The translations under genes and the position numbers were made by a program. A model generated the notes under the pieces. It was not told where the DNA came from, ran no database searches, and saw only the letters and a program-made list of their open reading frames with translations. From JANRIZ01 sp033764445 (GTDB lineage: Bacteria; Verrucomicrobiota; Verrucomicrobiia; JAWXBN01): a stretch of DNA of 19,093 nucleotides. Positions 1 through 7,708 of this stretch are shown piece after piece; the first letter of the stretch is position 1, and each line of letters starts with the position of its first letter. The stretch lies in the NCBI GenBank assembly GCA_033764445.1, contig JANRIZ010000043.1, forward strand, positions 1-19,093. The letters run 5' to 3'.

Positions 1-1718
1 CTCTGGTGGATGCGCATCAAAAGCGCGTTGACCATGTTAAAAATCACTTCCTCCCGGTCCCCGGTCCGGAGCGGATAACTCCAGATGGCCGATTGCTCGG
101 GGGTCAGGGCCAGCGGCAGTCCGGCGATGATCACGGGAAATTTTGTGTAATCGGTCTGGTCACTGGTCGATTGGATGGTCAGCCGTTGCAGCATGGCGTA
201 ATCCATGCGCATGCCGCCGCTGCCGCAGTTTTCAATGATCAGGTCCGGATACCGCGCCAGCACCCGGTCCAGCCACGCCAGGTACGCCCGGTTGTGCTGA
301 AGCAAACCCTCCCCGAAAGAATCGGCCTCCCGCTCGGTGCCGACTCCCCCGTTGATATTGTAATCAAGCTTGATATACCCCGCCCCGTATTCGCGGACGA
401 TCCGGTCCACCACCTCATCGACATGGGCGATGACTTCCGGATTGCGAAAATCCAGCTGGTACCGGGCATGGTCGATGATCCGTCTGCCATGCCGCATAAA
501 AAACCACGAGTCGGGCGCCTTTTGGGCCAGTGCGCACTCGATACCCATGACCTCGGGCTCGAGCCACAGGCCCGGAACCATGCCCTTTTTGCGGATGTAC
601 TCAATCGGCTCCCGGATGCCGCCGGGAAACCGCTGCGCGCTGGGTTTCCATTCCCCCACCCCGGTCCACCAAAACCCGTCCGAGTACCAGCCGCAATCAA
701 TCACAAAATATTCACACCCCACCGCAGCGGCGGCATCAATCAATGGCAGTAATTTTTCAGTGGTCGGATCCCCGTTGAGGCAATTCATGTAGTCATTGAA
801 GATCACGGGCAATTGGCGGATGTCCTCATGCCCCCGGCGCATGGCCCGGCGGTAGGCATTGAAGGTATTGGCCGCACACGGCCATCCGCCGGCCACGGAA
901 CCGGCGGCCACGGGCACACTGATGAAATTTTCGCCGGGACCGAGTTTCCGGCACCAGTGGTTTTCCTGCTCGGTGGGCCCGCTGACGTTCAGATACAGGT
1001 CCTTGCCACCATCGGCGATCTCAAAATGCCAGGACCCGTTGTGTTCGATCTGCCAGAAAAGGGTCGTGCCCGCCTCGGTGTTTTCAAGATAACCCAGGGG
1101 CAGCATGTTCGAACTCGACCAGGTGCCGGAATTCGACCACGCCAGCCGCGCCGTCGCCCCGCCCACCCCCGGCAGCCCGAGCTCCGAAAGGTTCCTGCGC
1201 CGGAACTGTGCCTCCCCGAACCAGGTGTTGTAACCGATCGACAGCAGACACTTCTCATTCCAGTGCCTCAGACCCTCCTTGGCGATTCCGGTCAGGGAGA
1301 AACTCGAGACGTACACCAGCGGCTGGACTTCTGGGCCGGTGTTCCGGATTTCCACCCACGTCTGCACCGTCGGCACTCCGTCAAAAAACTGCCAGTGGGC
1401 GGTCACTTCCAGCCCCTTTTCCTCGCGCTGCACAATCTCCAGTTTTCTTCCGCGCTCCGTGCGGCTTTCGCGATGTGTGTGGTAATTGAGCCGCACCCCG
1501 GGACTGGTAAACACATGTTTCTGGCCATGGTGCCCCCACTGGTTTTCACCGGCCACCTGCACCTCCACGAGCTTGTACCACTGCCCCAGGTCTTTTTCCT
1601 CCGGGACACGGGAGGCATCAAACGCGCACGCCGCAAAATGCAGAAGACGGACGGGACCGGTTGCGGGGATTCCCAGCACGACATTCAAACCGCTTTCAGT
1701 CAATTCAAGGAGTTTCAT
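1..1718 (-). CDS. GH36 family alpha-galactosidase, 3' end cut by window edge
   Basis: This gene hydrolyses terminal alpha-galactosides such as raffinose-type sugars or galactomannan side chains, judged by family. About 572 N-terminal residues are present and the frame is open to the left edge, so roughly the last 130-160 residues of a typical 700-730-residue enzyme are missing. An N-terminal beta-rich region (about 1-290) precedes the TIM barrel, which starts near the segment LPVIFNDYMNCLNGDP. The GH36 motif YIKLDYN carries the expected nucleophile Asp452, ENCGSGG follows, and STSDQTD carries the expected acid/base Asp520. No secretion signal is visible, so it is probably cytoplasmic. The ATG at 1718 was chosen because it is the first in-frame start and no Shine-Dalgarno sequence precedes it. 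The long open frames on the opposite strand here are its antisense shadows. The family call is firm; the exact substrate is not known. Confidence 0.9.
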   Translation of the reverse strand, partial: MKLLELTESGLNVVLGIPATGPVRLLHFAACAFDASRVPEEKDLGQWYKLVEVQVAGENQWGHHGQKHVFTSPGVRLNYHTHRESRTERGRKLEIVQREEKGLEVTAHWQFFDGVPTVQTWVEIRNTGPEVQPLVYVSSFSLTGIAKEGLRHWNEKCLLSIGYNTWFGEAQFRRRNLSELGLPGVGGATARLAWSNSGTWSSSNMLPLGYLENTEAGTTLFWQIEHNGSWHFEIADGGKDLYLNVSGPTEQENHWCRKLGPGENFISVPVAAGSVAGGWPCAANTFNAYRRAMRRGHEDIRQLPVIFNDYMNCLNGDPTTEKLLPLIDAAAAVGCEYFVIDCGWYSDGFWWTGVGEWKPSAQRFPGGIREPIEYIRKKGMVPGLWLEPEVMGIECALAQKAPDSWFFMRHGRRIIDHARYQLDFRNPEVIAHVDEVVDRIVREYGAGYIKLDYNINGGVGTEREADSFGEGLLQHNRAYLAWLDRVLARYPDLIIENCGSGGMRMDYAMLQRLTIQSTSDQTDYTKFPVIIAGLPLALTPEQSAIWSYPLRTGDREEVIFNMVNALLMRIHQ

Positions 1719-1727
1719 GGTCCGCCA

Positions 1728-1755
1728 TCTATAGGGAAAGCCGGTCCAACTTCAA
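1728..1755 (-). promoter_or_regulatory. Candidate sigma70-type promoter for the alpha-galactosidase gene
   Basis: On the minus strand TTGAAG (plus 1750-1755) is followed after 16 bp by TATAGA (plus 1728-1733). Transcription would start near 1721, leaving only about 3 nt before the ATG at 1718. This matches the lack of a ribosome binding site and suggests a nearly leaderless mRNA. It rests on motif match alone. Confidence 0.4.
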
Positions 1756-1789
1756 GTGATCCTTCCCGCGAAAAATACTTTTTTTGTCC

Positions 1790-1798
1790 TGTTATACT
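1790..1798 (+). promoter_or_regulatory. Candidate extended -10 promoter for the terC-sbtA pair
   Basis: TGTTATACT fits the extended -10 pattern TGnTATAAT, with TATACT at 1793-1798. No good -35 is seen, which extended -10 promoters tolerate. Transcription would begin near 1805, about 53 nt before the preferred ATG at 1858 and 11 nt before a possible GTG at 1816. That leader is too short for the Mn2+-sensing yybP-ykoY riboswitch often found upstream of this family. Confidence 0.4.
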
Positions 1799-1857
1799 TG
1801 CGCGGTTGAAAATCCGTGTTAACGGTATGGCCGTTCAGAAAAAAACCACCATCATCC

Positions 1858-3063
1858 ATGGCTGAAATCCCCCTCCTCCCTCTCCTGGCCCTAACGTTGT
1901 CCAACGCATCGGGAAGCGATCTGGTCTGGCTTGCCTATCTGCTTTTTATCGGACTGGTCCTCGTATTTCTGGCACTCGACCTGGGGGTCTTTCATCGCGA
2001 GGCCCACGAGGTGGGCATGAAGGAGGCGGTCACCTGGAGCGTGATCTGGCTCGCCTGCGGGCTGTCCTTTACCGGCTTCATCTATCTGGCCTACGAACAC
2101 CACTGGCTGGGGTTGGGGCTCTCCACCCGGATGTACAATCCGCTGGCCGCCACGGATTCCTCCGCGCCCCTGATTGTCCACGGGGAGGTGCTCGGGGCGA
2201 CGGCGGCGATCCAATATCTCACGGGATATATCGTCGAAAAATCCCTGGCCATGGACAACATCTTTGTCATCGCCATGATCTTCGGCTATTTCGCCATCCC
2301 GGGAAAATACCAACACCGGGTCCTCTTCTGGGGCATCATCGGAGCCCTGATCATGCGCGGGGCCATGATTGGCGTCGGGGGCGAACTGATCATGAAATAC
2401 CAGTGGATTCTCATCCTCTTCGGGGTGTTTCTTTTGCTGACCTCCCTCAAAATGGCAGTGATCAGCAGCCATTCGGACCCCTCCAAAAACCCGATCGTCA
2501 GGCTGGTGAAAATGATTTTTCCCGTGGCGGAGTTTTACGACGGACAGAAATTCTTCACCCGGCGCACCCTTCGCCCCACCTACACGTGTGATCCAAAGAC
2601 AGGCAAGGAAATCATGGACCCCCCGCCCGCAGGCTCGCTCCGTGCCAAGACGGCGATCACCCCCCTGTTTCTGGCCCTGATCATGGTCGAAATCACCGAT
2701 CTGGTTTTTGCCGTCGACTCGATTCCCGCCATCTTTGCGATCACCCCGGACCCGTTCATCGTCTTTACGAGCAACATTTTTGCAATTTTGGGATTGCGGG
2801 CCCTGTACTTTTGCCTGGCCGCCCTGATCCAGAAATTCCGCCTCCTCAAACCGGCACTGATCCTGATTCTGGCCTTTGTCGGTCTCAAACTCATGCTCCT
2901 GAGTGTGCCTCCCTATCTGGCGGTGATCGGTCTGGAGGCCCAAAAATCCATCAAGGTCGATCCGCTCCTTTCACTGACAATCGTCCTGGGCATTCTTGCT
3001 CTGGCCACGATTCTCTCGGTCCTGTTTCCCGAAAAAACCCGGAAAACAACTCTTCGTGATTGA
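1858..3063 (+). CDS. TerC/Alx family integral membrane protein
   Basis: This is a 401-residue polytopic inner-membrane protein of the TerC family (PF03741). Family members are tied to tellurium resistance and, for Alx and YkoY-type proteins, to Mn2+ export or metal loading of secreted proteins. Hallmark acidic segments are visible: LALDLGVF with Asp41, EKSLAMDNIF with Asp133, and EITDLVFAVDSIPAIFAIT in the second half. A polar loop of about 60 residues separates the two halves. The ATG at 1858 was chosen because MAEIP leads straight into the first hydrophobic segment; a GTG at 1816 would add 14 basic, Pro-rich residues. No clear Shine-Dalgarno sequence precedes either start. The SbtA-like gene starts 36 bp downstream, so the two are probably cotranscribed. 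Whether it moves Mn2+ or another ion cannot be read from sequence. Confidence 0.9.
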   Translation: MAEIPLLPLLALTLSNASGSDLVWLAYLLFIGLVLVFLALDLGVFHREAHEVGMKEAVTWSVIWLACGLSFTGFIYLAYEHHWLGLGLSTRMYNPLAATDSSAPLIVHGEVLGATAAIQYLTGYIVEKSLAMDNIFVIAMIFGYFAIPGKYQHRVLFWGIIGALIMRGAMIGVGGELIMKYQWILILFGVFLLLTSLKMAVISSHSDPSKNPIVRLVKMIFPVAEFYDGQKFFTRRTLRPTYTCDPKTGKEIMDPPPAGSLRAKTAITPLFLALIMVEITDLVFAVDSIPAIFAITPDPFIVFTSNIFAILGLRALYFCLAALIQKFRLLKPALILILAFVGLKLMLLSVPPYLAVIGLEAQKSIKVDPLLSLTIVLGILALATILSVLFPEKTRKTTLRD

Positions 3064-3099
3064 CCCGGGGTCCGGACAAGCCTAAAGACCTGTGCCCGC

Positions 3100-4044
3100 A
3101 TGAGCATCATCGATCCTGTCATCGTTTTTTTTATCATCGGATTGATTGCCGAACGCTCAAGTTCCGGCCTGAAAATTCCCGCCGCATTCTACGAGACAGT
3201 CAGCATCTATCTGCTGCTGGCCATTGGCATCAAGGGGGGCATCAAACTCTTCCACACCCAGCCCTCGGAATTGCTTCTACCCCTGCTGGCTTCCGCAGCA
3301 GCCGGCATTGTGGTCACCATCCTGGCCTGGTTTCTGGCACGGCGGATCGTGGGGGTGGGTCCGGATGACGCCGTTTCCATGGCGGCCCATTACGGGTCCT
3401 GCAGCGCGGTCACCTATGCGGTGGTGGTCAATGAACTCAACCGCGCCAAGATCGTTTATGAACCCTTTGCGGCCGTCCTGCTCGTCTGTCTGGAAATCGC
3501 AGGCCTGATGGCGGCGGTGGTTCTCGCACGGAAAACCTGCGCTCCGACGGGCCATCCCGGCGCCAGTGCCTGGCGGGAGATTTTTCTGGGAAAGACCACC
3601 ATCCTGCTGCTGGGGGGATTGGTCGCGGGGTACACGATCGCGGCCACGGACCAGACCCAGATGAAATTCTTTTTTACGGACCTTTTCAAGGGGTTCCTCG
3701 CCCTGTTCATGCTCGAAATGGGCATTGTCACGGCCCAACGCTTCGGCGAATTGCGCCAGCTGGGTCTGCGTCTGACGGTGTTTGCCCTCCTCATGCCCCT
3801 GCTGGCGGCCGGAATTGGAATGGCCGCCGCCAGCATGGCCGGGATGACCCCCGGGGGAACGGTCATCCTGGCCACCCTCTGTGCGAGTGCCTCCTACATC
3901 GCCGCCCCGGCGGTGGTGCGGATGCTCCTTCCCAAGGCCAACCTCTCCCTGGCCCTGACCGCCTCACTGGCGCTGACCTTCCCCTTCAACATCCTGGCGG
4001 GCATCCCGCTGTACACGGCTGTCGTCGGCTGGATCAGGGGCTAG
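3100..4044 (+). CDS. SbtA-type sodium-dependent bicarbonate transporter family permease
   Basis: A 314-residue membrane protein of the SbtA family (PF05982). Cyanobacterial SbtA imports bicarbonate with Na+. The protein shows two hydrophobic halves of about five helices each, split near residues 145-160 by a short polar linker, as expected of the family's inverted repeat. The first half carries the conserved AAHYGSCSAVTYAV segment, matching the substrate-site region of SbtA. At 314 residues it is shorter than cyanobacterial SbtA (about 370), mainly in the central cytoplasmic loop, as in many heterotrophs. No SbtB-like PII gene is adjacent. The start at 3100 is the first ATG that gives a normal N terminus; no Shine-Dalgarno sequence is evident. 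The gene lies 36 bp after terC. Its substrate in this organism is inferred from the family. Confidence 0.87.
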   Translation: MSIIDPVIVFFIIGLIAERSSSGLKIPAAFYETVSIYLLLAIGIKGGIKLFHTQPSELLLPLLASAAAGIVVTILAWFLARRIVGVGPDDAVSMAAHYGSCSAVTYAVVVNELNRAKIVYEPFAAVLLVCLEIAGLMAAVVLARKTCAPTGHPGASAWREIFLGKTTILLLGGLVAGYTIAATDQTQMKFFFTDLFKGFLALFMLEMGIVTAQRFGELRQLGLRLTVFALLMPLLAAGIGMAAASMAGMTPGGTVILATLCASASYIAAPAVVRMLLPKANLSLALTASLALTFPFNILAGIPLYTAVVGWIRG

Positions 4045-4080
4045 TGTGTTGCACGCAAAATCACGGTCGACGGGATCGAA

Positions 4081-4158
4081 TTTCACCGGGCCTGAGCGGT
4101 TCTCGCATGGAAAGCCCGGGGCATCGCTCCAGGTCAACAGGGTGTTTCACCGGGCCTG
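4081..4158. repeat. 14-bp direct repeat between convergent genes
   Basis: The sequence tttcaccgggcctg occurs at 4081-4094 and again at 4145-4158, 64 bp apart, in the 137-bp gap between the convergent sbtA-like and antiporter genes. Each copy sits at the left foot of a possible hairpin (CCGGGC 4086-4091 with GCCCGG 4114-4119; the second is described separately). Its function is unknown. Confidence 0.4.
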
Positions 4159-4182
4159 TCAGGGCGCGGGAACTGACGGCCC
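4152..4182 (-). terminator. Weak hairpin at the 3' end of the antiporter gene
   Basis: GGGCCTGTCAG (4152-4162) pairs with CTGACGGCCC (4173-4182), giving a ten-base-pair stem with one bulged T and a 10-nt loop. It touches the antiporter stop codon and lies after the stop of the convergent permease gene. No T-tract follows on either strand, so it is at best an imperfect bidirectional terminator. Confidence 0.3.
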
Positions 4183-5675
4183 TACCGGAACAGACCAAAC
4201 GCCAGCAGCATCACCAGGGTCGGGAAAAATGCGGCGGCCGCCAATTTGAGTGGATTGACCCCGCCCTTGAAAAATTTCGACAGGATCGACTGCCCGGCCG
4301 GATTGGGGGCGTTGGCGATGACGGTCATCCCGCCCCCCACCACGGCCCCGGAAACAACGGCCAGTTTGAGATTTTCACCCAATCCGGGAACCAGGGTCGC
4401 CAGATAGGTGATGAGCGCATTGTCATTGAAAGCGGTCAGTCCCGCCGCCGTCAGGAGCAGCGGCACCTCGCCCAGATTCCCCAGGACCGGCTCGATCCAC
4501 CATCCCTGAAGCCCCCCATGCACCACCAGCCCCGCCAGAAAAAACCCGACCAGCAGCGGGGTGCGCAGGCCCAACGGACTCTGATACGCGGGGGTGGCCG
4601 TCATAAAAGCCAGGAAAAAGAGCAGGCCCCCGACAAACAGCACCGGGTAGTGGCTGTTGAAAACCGTCCACACCATCGCCAACGCATGCACGCCGGTCAC
4701 CCACAGGGGGACGGCATTTCCTGTGGAGACCGTGTCAGGACCCTGCTCCGTGCGGGAATTTTTTTCCAACCGCAGCAATTCCTTCCGGAACACAAGAAAA
4801 CACAGAACGTTGACGGCCACAATGCCCACGATGGCCCGGTCCCCGAAGTTTTTGAACATGTACCACGAGTCCCACCCCCACGGCCCGGCCACCATCAGCA
4901 CCGGGGGCGCGGCAAAATGTGTCAGGGTCCCCCCCACGGACACATTCACAAAAAGCAGTGCGATGGTGGCGTATTTGAGGGGTTCGGTCGGTTCCCACTG
5001 ATAAAACTTCCGGCACAAAAGCAGGGCGCAGATGGTCATGGCCGCCGGCTCGGTGATCAGGGATCCGAGCAGCGGCCCGACGGTCAGGAGGGTCAGCCAC
5101 CAGCGGATGACCGATGTTCCGCCCAGCAGACTCAGGCAGCGGGTGGCAAAATCCAGGATCGGCCGGCTGGAGGCCATGATCATGATCACCACCACAAAAA
5201 GTGGTTCGGTATAGTTGACGGTGTGGTTGAGGTAATGTTTGGCCGTGGCCCAGCCCTTGAAAAACACCAGGGCAATCATCAGGGGAATGATCCAGATTCC
5301 AAACACGGCCTCCACCTCACCCAGAAAATGCAGCAGGGCCGCACGCTTGCTGCCGTGTTCCGGGGCGACATCTCCAGAACGGCCCAGGCTGACCTGGCGA
5401 ACCCTGTTCTGATGTTGCCGCTCCAGCCCATGGGCCAGCTTCATGAAAACCGGGGCAAAAAAAGTGTGGAGAATGGCCCCCAGAAAAATGAGGGTGGCAA
5501 CCACATTGAACGGTTCCTCCCGCGCCCGGAAAAGGAGCGTGTCGAGAATCCCTCCGGCGGGATCGGCATATTCATGAAGCGGTTTGGGAAAGGCGGCCGC
5601 CCCGTGCGTCCCGGCGGCGGATAGCACCTGCACGCCGCCGAGCAACAAGACAATGAGCATCAGGGATTGTTTCAT
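4182..5675 (-). CDS. Putative Na+/H+ antiporter (PF07399-like)
   Basis: A 497-residue polytopic membrane protein that fits the putative Na+/H+ antiporter family PF07399. Residues 1-20 form a signal-peptide-like hydrophobic segment ending in VLSAAGTHG. A short soluble stretch and a hydrophobic helix (EEPFNVVATLIFLGAILHTF region) follow, then a charged linker with Arg, His and Gln at about 80-110, then about ten more hydrophobic segments. Conserved-looking polar membrane residues occur in SLITEPAAMTICALLL, GGTLTHFAAPPVLM and FNDNALITYLATL, the kind of Asn/Asp/Glu/Thr clusters used for cation binding in antiporters. The ATG at 5675 has no good Shine-Dalgarno sequence. The gene lies 54 bp downstream of the ankyrin lipoprotein gene on the same strand, so they may be cotranscribed. 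It faces the bicarbonate permease, and Na+/H+ exchange could sustain the Na+ gradient such a permease uses (inference). Confidence 0.8.
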   Translation of the reverse strand: MKQSLMLIVLLLGGVQVLSAAGTHGAAAFPKPLHEYADPAGGILDTLLFRAREEPFNVVATLIFLGAILHTFFAPVFMKLAHGLERQHQNRVRQVSLGRSGDVAPEHGSKRAALLHFLGEVEAVFGIWIIPLMIALVFFKGWATAKHYLNHTVNYTEPLFVVVIMIMASSRPILDFATRCLSLLGGTSVIRWWLTLLTVGPLLGSLITEPAAMTICALLLCRKFYQWEPTEPLKYATIALLFVNVSVGGTLTHFAAPPVLMVAGPWGWDSWYMFKNFGDRAIVGIVAVNVLCFLVFRKELLRLEKNSRTEQGPDTVSTGNAVPLWVTGVHALAMVWTVFNSHYPVLFVGGLLFFLAFMTATPAYQSPLGLRTPLLVGFFLAGLVVHGGLQGWWIEPVLGNLGEVPLLLTAAGLTAFNDNALITYLATLVPGLGENLKLAVVSGAVVGGGMTVIANAPNPAGQSILSKFFKGGVNPLKLAAAAFFPTLVMLLAFGLFR

Positions 5676-5729
5676 GGAATCCCGGAAAATTACGGCATCC
5701 AGACCCCGAGTCGATCCGAAAAGGCGGTC

Positions 5730-7496
5730 TCACTGCGGCAGGGGCAGCTCAAACTTCTTTCCGCCGGATTCAAAGGTGGCGGTGCCCGGCGCCGTTGACA
5801 GGAGCTTGAGCGGATAGGCCACCCCGCCCACCTCGATCTGGATGCTTTCGCCCACATCAATCAGCGTTTTTTTGTTGAGGGTGAGGGTCACGGTCCCCGA
5901 CCCGGGGGTTCCCAGTATCCCGGTGACTTTCAGGGAGGCGGGATTGATACTCTCCCCGACCCGGCCCCGGTCCTTGCCCGGATCCCCCTCCACAGCCTCC
6001 ACAGGACCTTTTGCCGGAGTGGGCACCTCGCCGTAGGCCGCCGGGGCGGGCTTCGTATTTTTCTGTGAGAGCAGTTCGGCCAATCCGGTAAAACCGCCCT
6101 GCCGGGCCGAGGCGGCGGCATCCCTCCCGAATCGATCCCGCAAAGAGGCATCGGCCCCCGCCTCCAACAACACCCGGACCGCCTCATCCTTGCCCCGATA
6201 GGCGGCAAACATCAGGGCTGTTTCCCCGTCGGCATTGGCGAGATTGAGCGTGGCCCCCTGGGCCAGCAACACCTTGAGTGTTGACGCCCGCCCCTCCCAG
6301 GCCGCCGACATCAGCGGGGACTTTTTCTTCGAGTCAAAGGTGTCAGGCTTCGCACCCTTGGCCGCCAACAGGGGGATGATCTCGTCCCGCCCCAAAAAGG
6401 CGGCCAGGGCCATCATGTCCACATCCCCTTCCATTTTCTGATTCGGATCGGCCCCCTTTTCAAGCAACACACGGACCACCCCGGGATGGTTTCCCTGAAT
6501 GGCGGACATCAGGCAACTGAACCCTTTTTGATCCAACACATCCGGTTTGGCTCCGGCCTCCAGCAGAATCCCGGCCATCTCCGCATCCCCGACAATGCAG
6601 GCAAAACGCAGGGGGGTGGCCCCGCTTTCATCGGCGGCGTGGACATCCGCCTTGGCTGCAAGAAGTTTTTTGACAACCGCCTTCCTTTTTTTGGCGACGG
6701 CCGCCATCAGACTTGTCTGCCCGCCCGGAACTCCCGGTTGCACCTGTTTGTAGCGGAGATTCGGATCCGCCCCGCGCTCCAAAAGTGCTGAGACGATTTT
6801 TTCATTTCCCGCATTGGCCGCCACCATCAGGGGCGTTTCCCCTTCGGGGGTGGCCAGGTCCGGTTTGGCCCCCGATTCAAGCAGCATCAGGGCCGCCCGT
6901 TCATCTTTTGACTCGACGGCCAGCCGCAACGGGGTCGCGCCACGGTCATCGGCCGCGTTGGGATCGGCCTTGTGCTTGAGCAGCAACTGGATCATCCCCA
7001 CATGTCCATCCTGGGCGGCCTCATGGAGCGGGGTCCATTTGGTCGCGTCGTAAGGCCCGGTTTTGGCACCCTTTTCCAGCAGGAGCCGGGCCGATTCAAG
7101 ACTGTCCTTTTGGGCGGCAATTGTCAGGACCGACATTCTGAAGCCCTGTCGGCCCGAGTCCTGGAGAATATCGGGATCGGCACCGGCCTCCAAAAGACGA
7201 TTGACAATGTTGGTGTGCCCGTTGAGAACCGCGATGGCCAGCGGACTCCATCCCTTTGAATCCCTGACATTCAGATCCATTTTCGCGGTTACAAACAGAT
7301 TCACCACCGCCTTGTCCCCGGTTTCAGCCGCGGCCACAAAGGGGTCCGCCTCAAACCTGATTCCCCTCGCCTCCAAGGCCCCGCGGGCGACCTCGTCATC
7401 GGGTCGTTTGCAGCCCGTCCAAAAAAACAGCGTCCCCACGAGGACCAGCAAAAAAAGCGGGCGGATCACCCCAAACCACATGTGGAAATGTTTCAT
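5730..7496 (-). CDS. Ankyrin-repeat lipoprotein with C-terminal beta-rich domain
   Basis: A 588-residue protein. The N terminus (MKHFHMWFGVIRPLF) is a lipoprotein signal ending in the lipobox WTGC, so Cys27 or so is expected to be lipidated and the protein tethered to a membrane on the periplasmic side. About 13 tandem ankyrin repeats of 33 residues follow, with clear cores such as TPLHEAAQDGHVGMIQLLL and TALMFAAYRGKDEAVRVLL. A Pro/Glu/Gly linker leads to a C-terminal domain of about 70 residues rich in beta-type pattern (VTGILGTPGSGTVTLTLNK region) that I could not assign. The ATG at 7496 was chosen because it yields the signal peptide; a longer open frame reaches back across the tRNA gene and is not credible. 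Ankyrin arrays bind proteins, so this is probably an envelope scaffold or inhibitor, but the partner is unknown. Confidence 0.88.
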   Translation of the reverse strand: MKHFHMWFGVIRPLFLLVLVGTLFFWTGCKRPDDEVARGALEARGIRFEADPFVAAAETGDKAVVNLFVTAKMDLNVRDSKGWSPLAIAVLNGHTNIVNRLLEAGADPDILQDSGRQGFRMSVLTIAAQKDSLESARLLLEKGAKTGPYDATKWTPLHEAAQDGHVGMIQLLLKHKADPNAADDRGATPLRLAVESKDERAALMLLESGAKPDLATPEGETPLMVAANAGNEKIVSALLERGADPNLRYKQVQPGVPGGQTSLMAAVAKKRKAVVKKLLAAKADVHAADESGATPLRFACIVGDAEMAGILLEAGAKPDVLDQKGFSCLMSAIQGNHPGVVRVLLEKGADPNQKMEGDVDMMALAAFLGRDEIIPLLAAKGAKPDTFDSKKKSPLMSAAWEGRASTLKVLLAQGATLNLANADGETALMFAAYRGKDEAVRVLLEAGADASLRDRFGRDAAASARQGGFTGLAELLSQKNTKPAPAAYGEVPTPAKGPVEAVEGDPGKDRGRVGESINPASLKVTGILGTPGSGTVTLTLNKKTLIDVGESIQIEVGGVAYPLKLLSTAPGTATFESGGKKFELPLPQ

Positions 7497-7510
7497 GCCG
7501 GTGGAGGGAT

Positions 7511-7537
7511 GGTATACGGACGGACACCCGACTGCAA
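7511..7537 (-). promoter_or_regulatory. Candidate promoter for the ankyrin lipoprotein gene
   Basis: On the minus strand TTGCAG (plus 7532-7537) and TATACC (plus 7511-7516) are 15 bp apart. Transcription would start near 7504, about 8 nt before the ATG at 7496, again a very short leader with no ribosome binding site. The spacing is short, so confidence is low. Confidence 0.3.
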
Positions 7538-7579
7538 TCCCGGAAGTCGGCGCCGTTTGTTCCAAGTCCATTTTTGACC

Positions 7580-7607
7580 TTGAACGCCCCGCATTTTGCG
7601 GCATGAT
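7580..7607 (+). promoter_or_regulatory. Candidate promoter for tRNA-Cys
   Basis: TTGAAC (7580-7585) and CATGAT (7602-7607) are separated by 16 bp, which would start transcription about 10 nt before the tRNA. The spacer contains the inverted repeat CCGCA-TTT-TGCGG (7589-7601). Motif match only. Confidence 0.3.
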
Positions 7608-7623
7608 GCGGTTTCCTTTCACT

Positions 7624-7698
7624 GGCGGGGTAGCCAAGTGGTAAGGCCGGGCTCTGCAAAAGCCCCATGCGTCGGTTCGATTCCGACCCCCGCCTCCA
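7624..7698 (+). tRNA. tRNA-Cys (anticodon GCA)
   Basis: A complete cloverleaf can be drawn. Acceptor GGCGGGG (7624-7630) pairs with CCCCGCC (7688-7694). The D arm follows. The anticodon stem GGGCT/AGCCC (7649-7653, 7661-7665) encloses the loop CTGCAAA with anticodon GCA at 7656-7658. The T arm GTCGG-TTCGATT-CCGAC follows. Discriminator base 73 is U (7695), the identity base expected for tRNA-Cys, and CCA is encoded (7696-7698). The SMUG1 gene begins 10 bp later on the same strand, so both may share one transcript cut by RNase P and 3' processing. Confidence 0.97.
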
Positions 7699-7708
7699 TC
7701 TTCGTGCC

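Noticed and set aside
1799..1857. yybP-ykoY manganese riboswitch or Alx pH-responsive leader upstream of terC
   Set aside because: The leader from the candidate promoter is only about 53 nt and shows no matching stem structure.
6..1865. Two long open frames on the plus strand (6-752, 813-1865)
   Set aside because: Their Pro/His/Arg-rich translations match no family, and the minus strand encodes a clear GH36 enzyme across the whole interval.
4044..5624. 526-residue open frame on the plus strand
   Set aside because: It is rich in Gln, His, Gly and Arg, low in hydrophobic cores, and antisense to the hydrophobic Na+/H+ antiporter gene.
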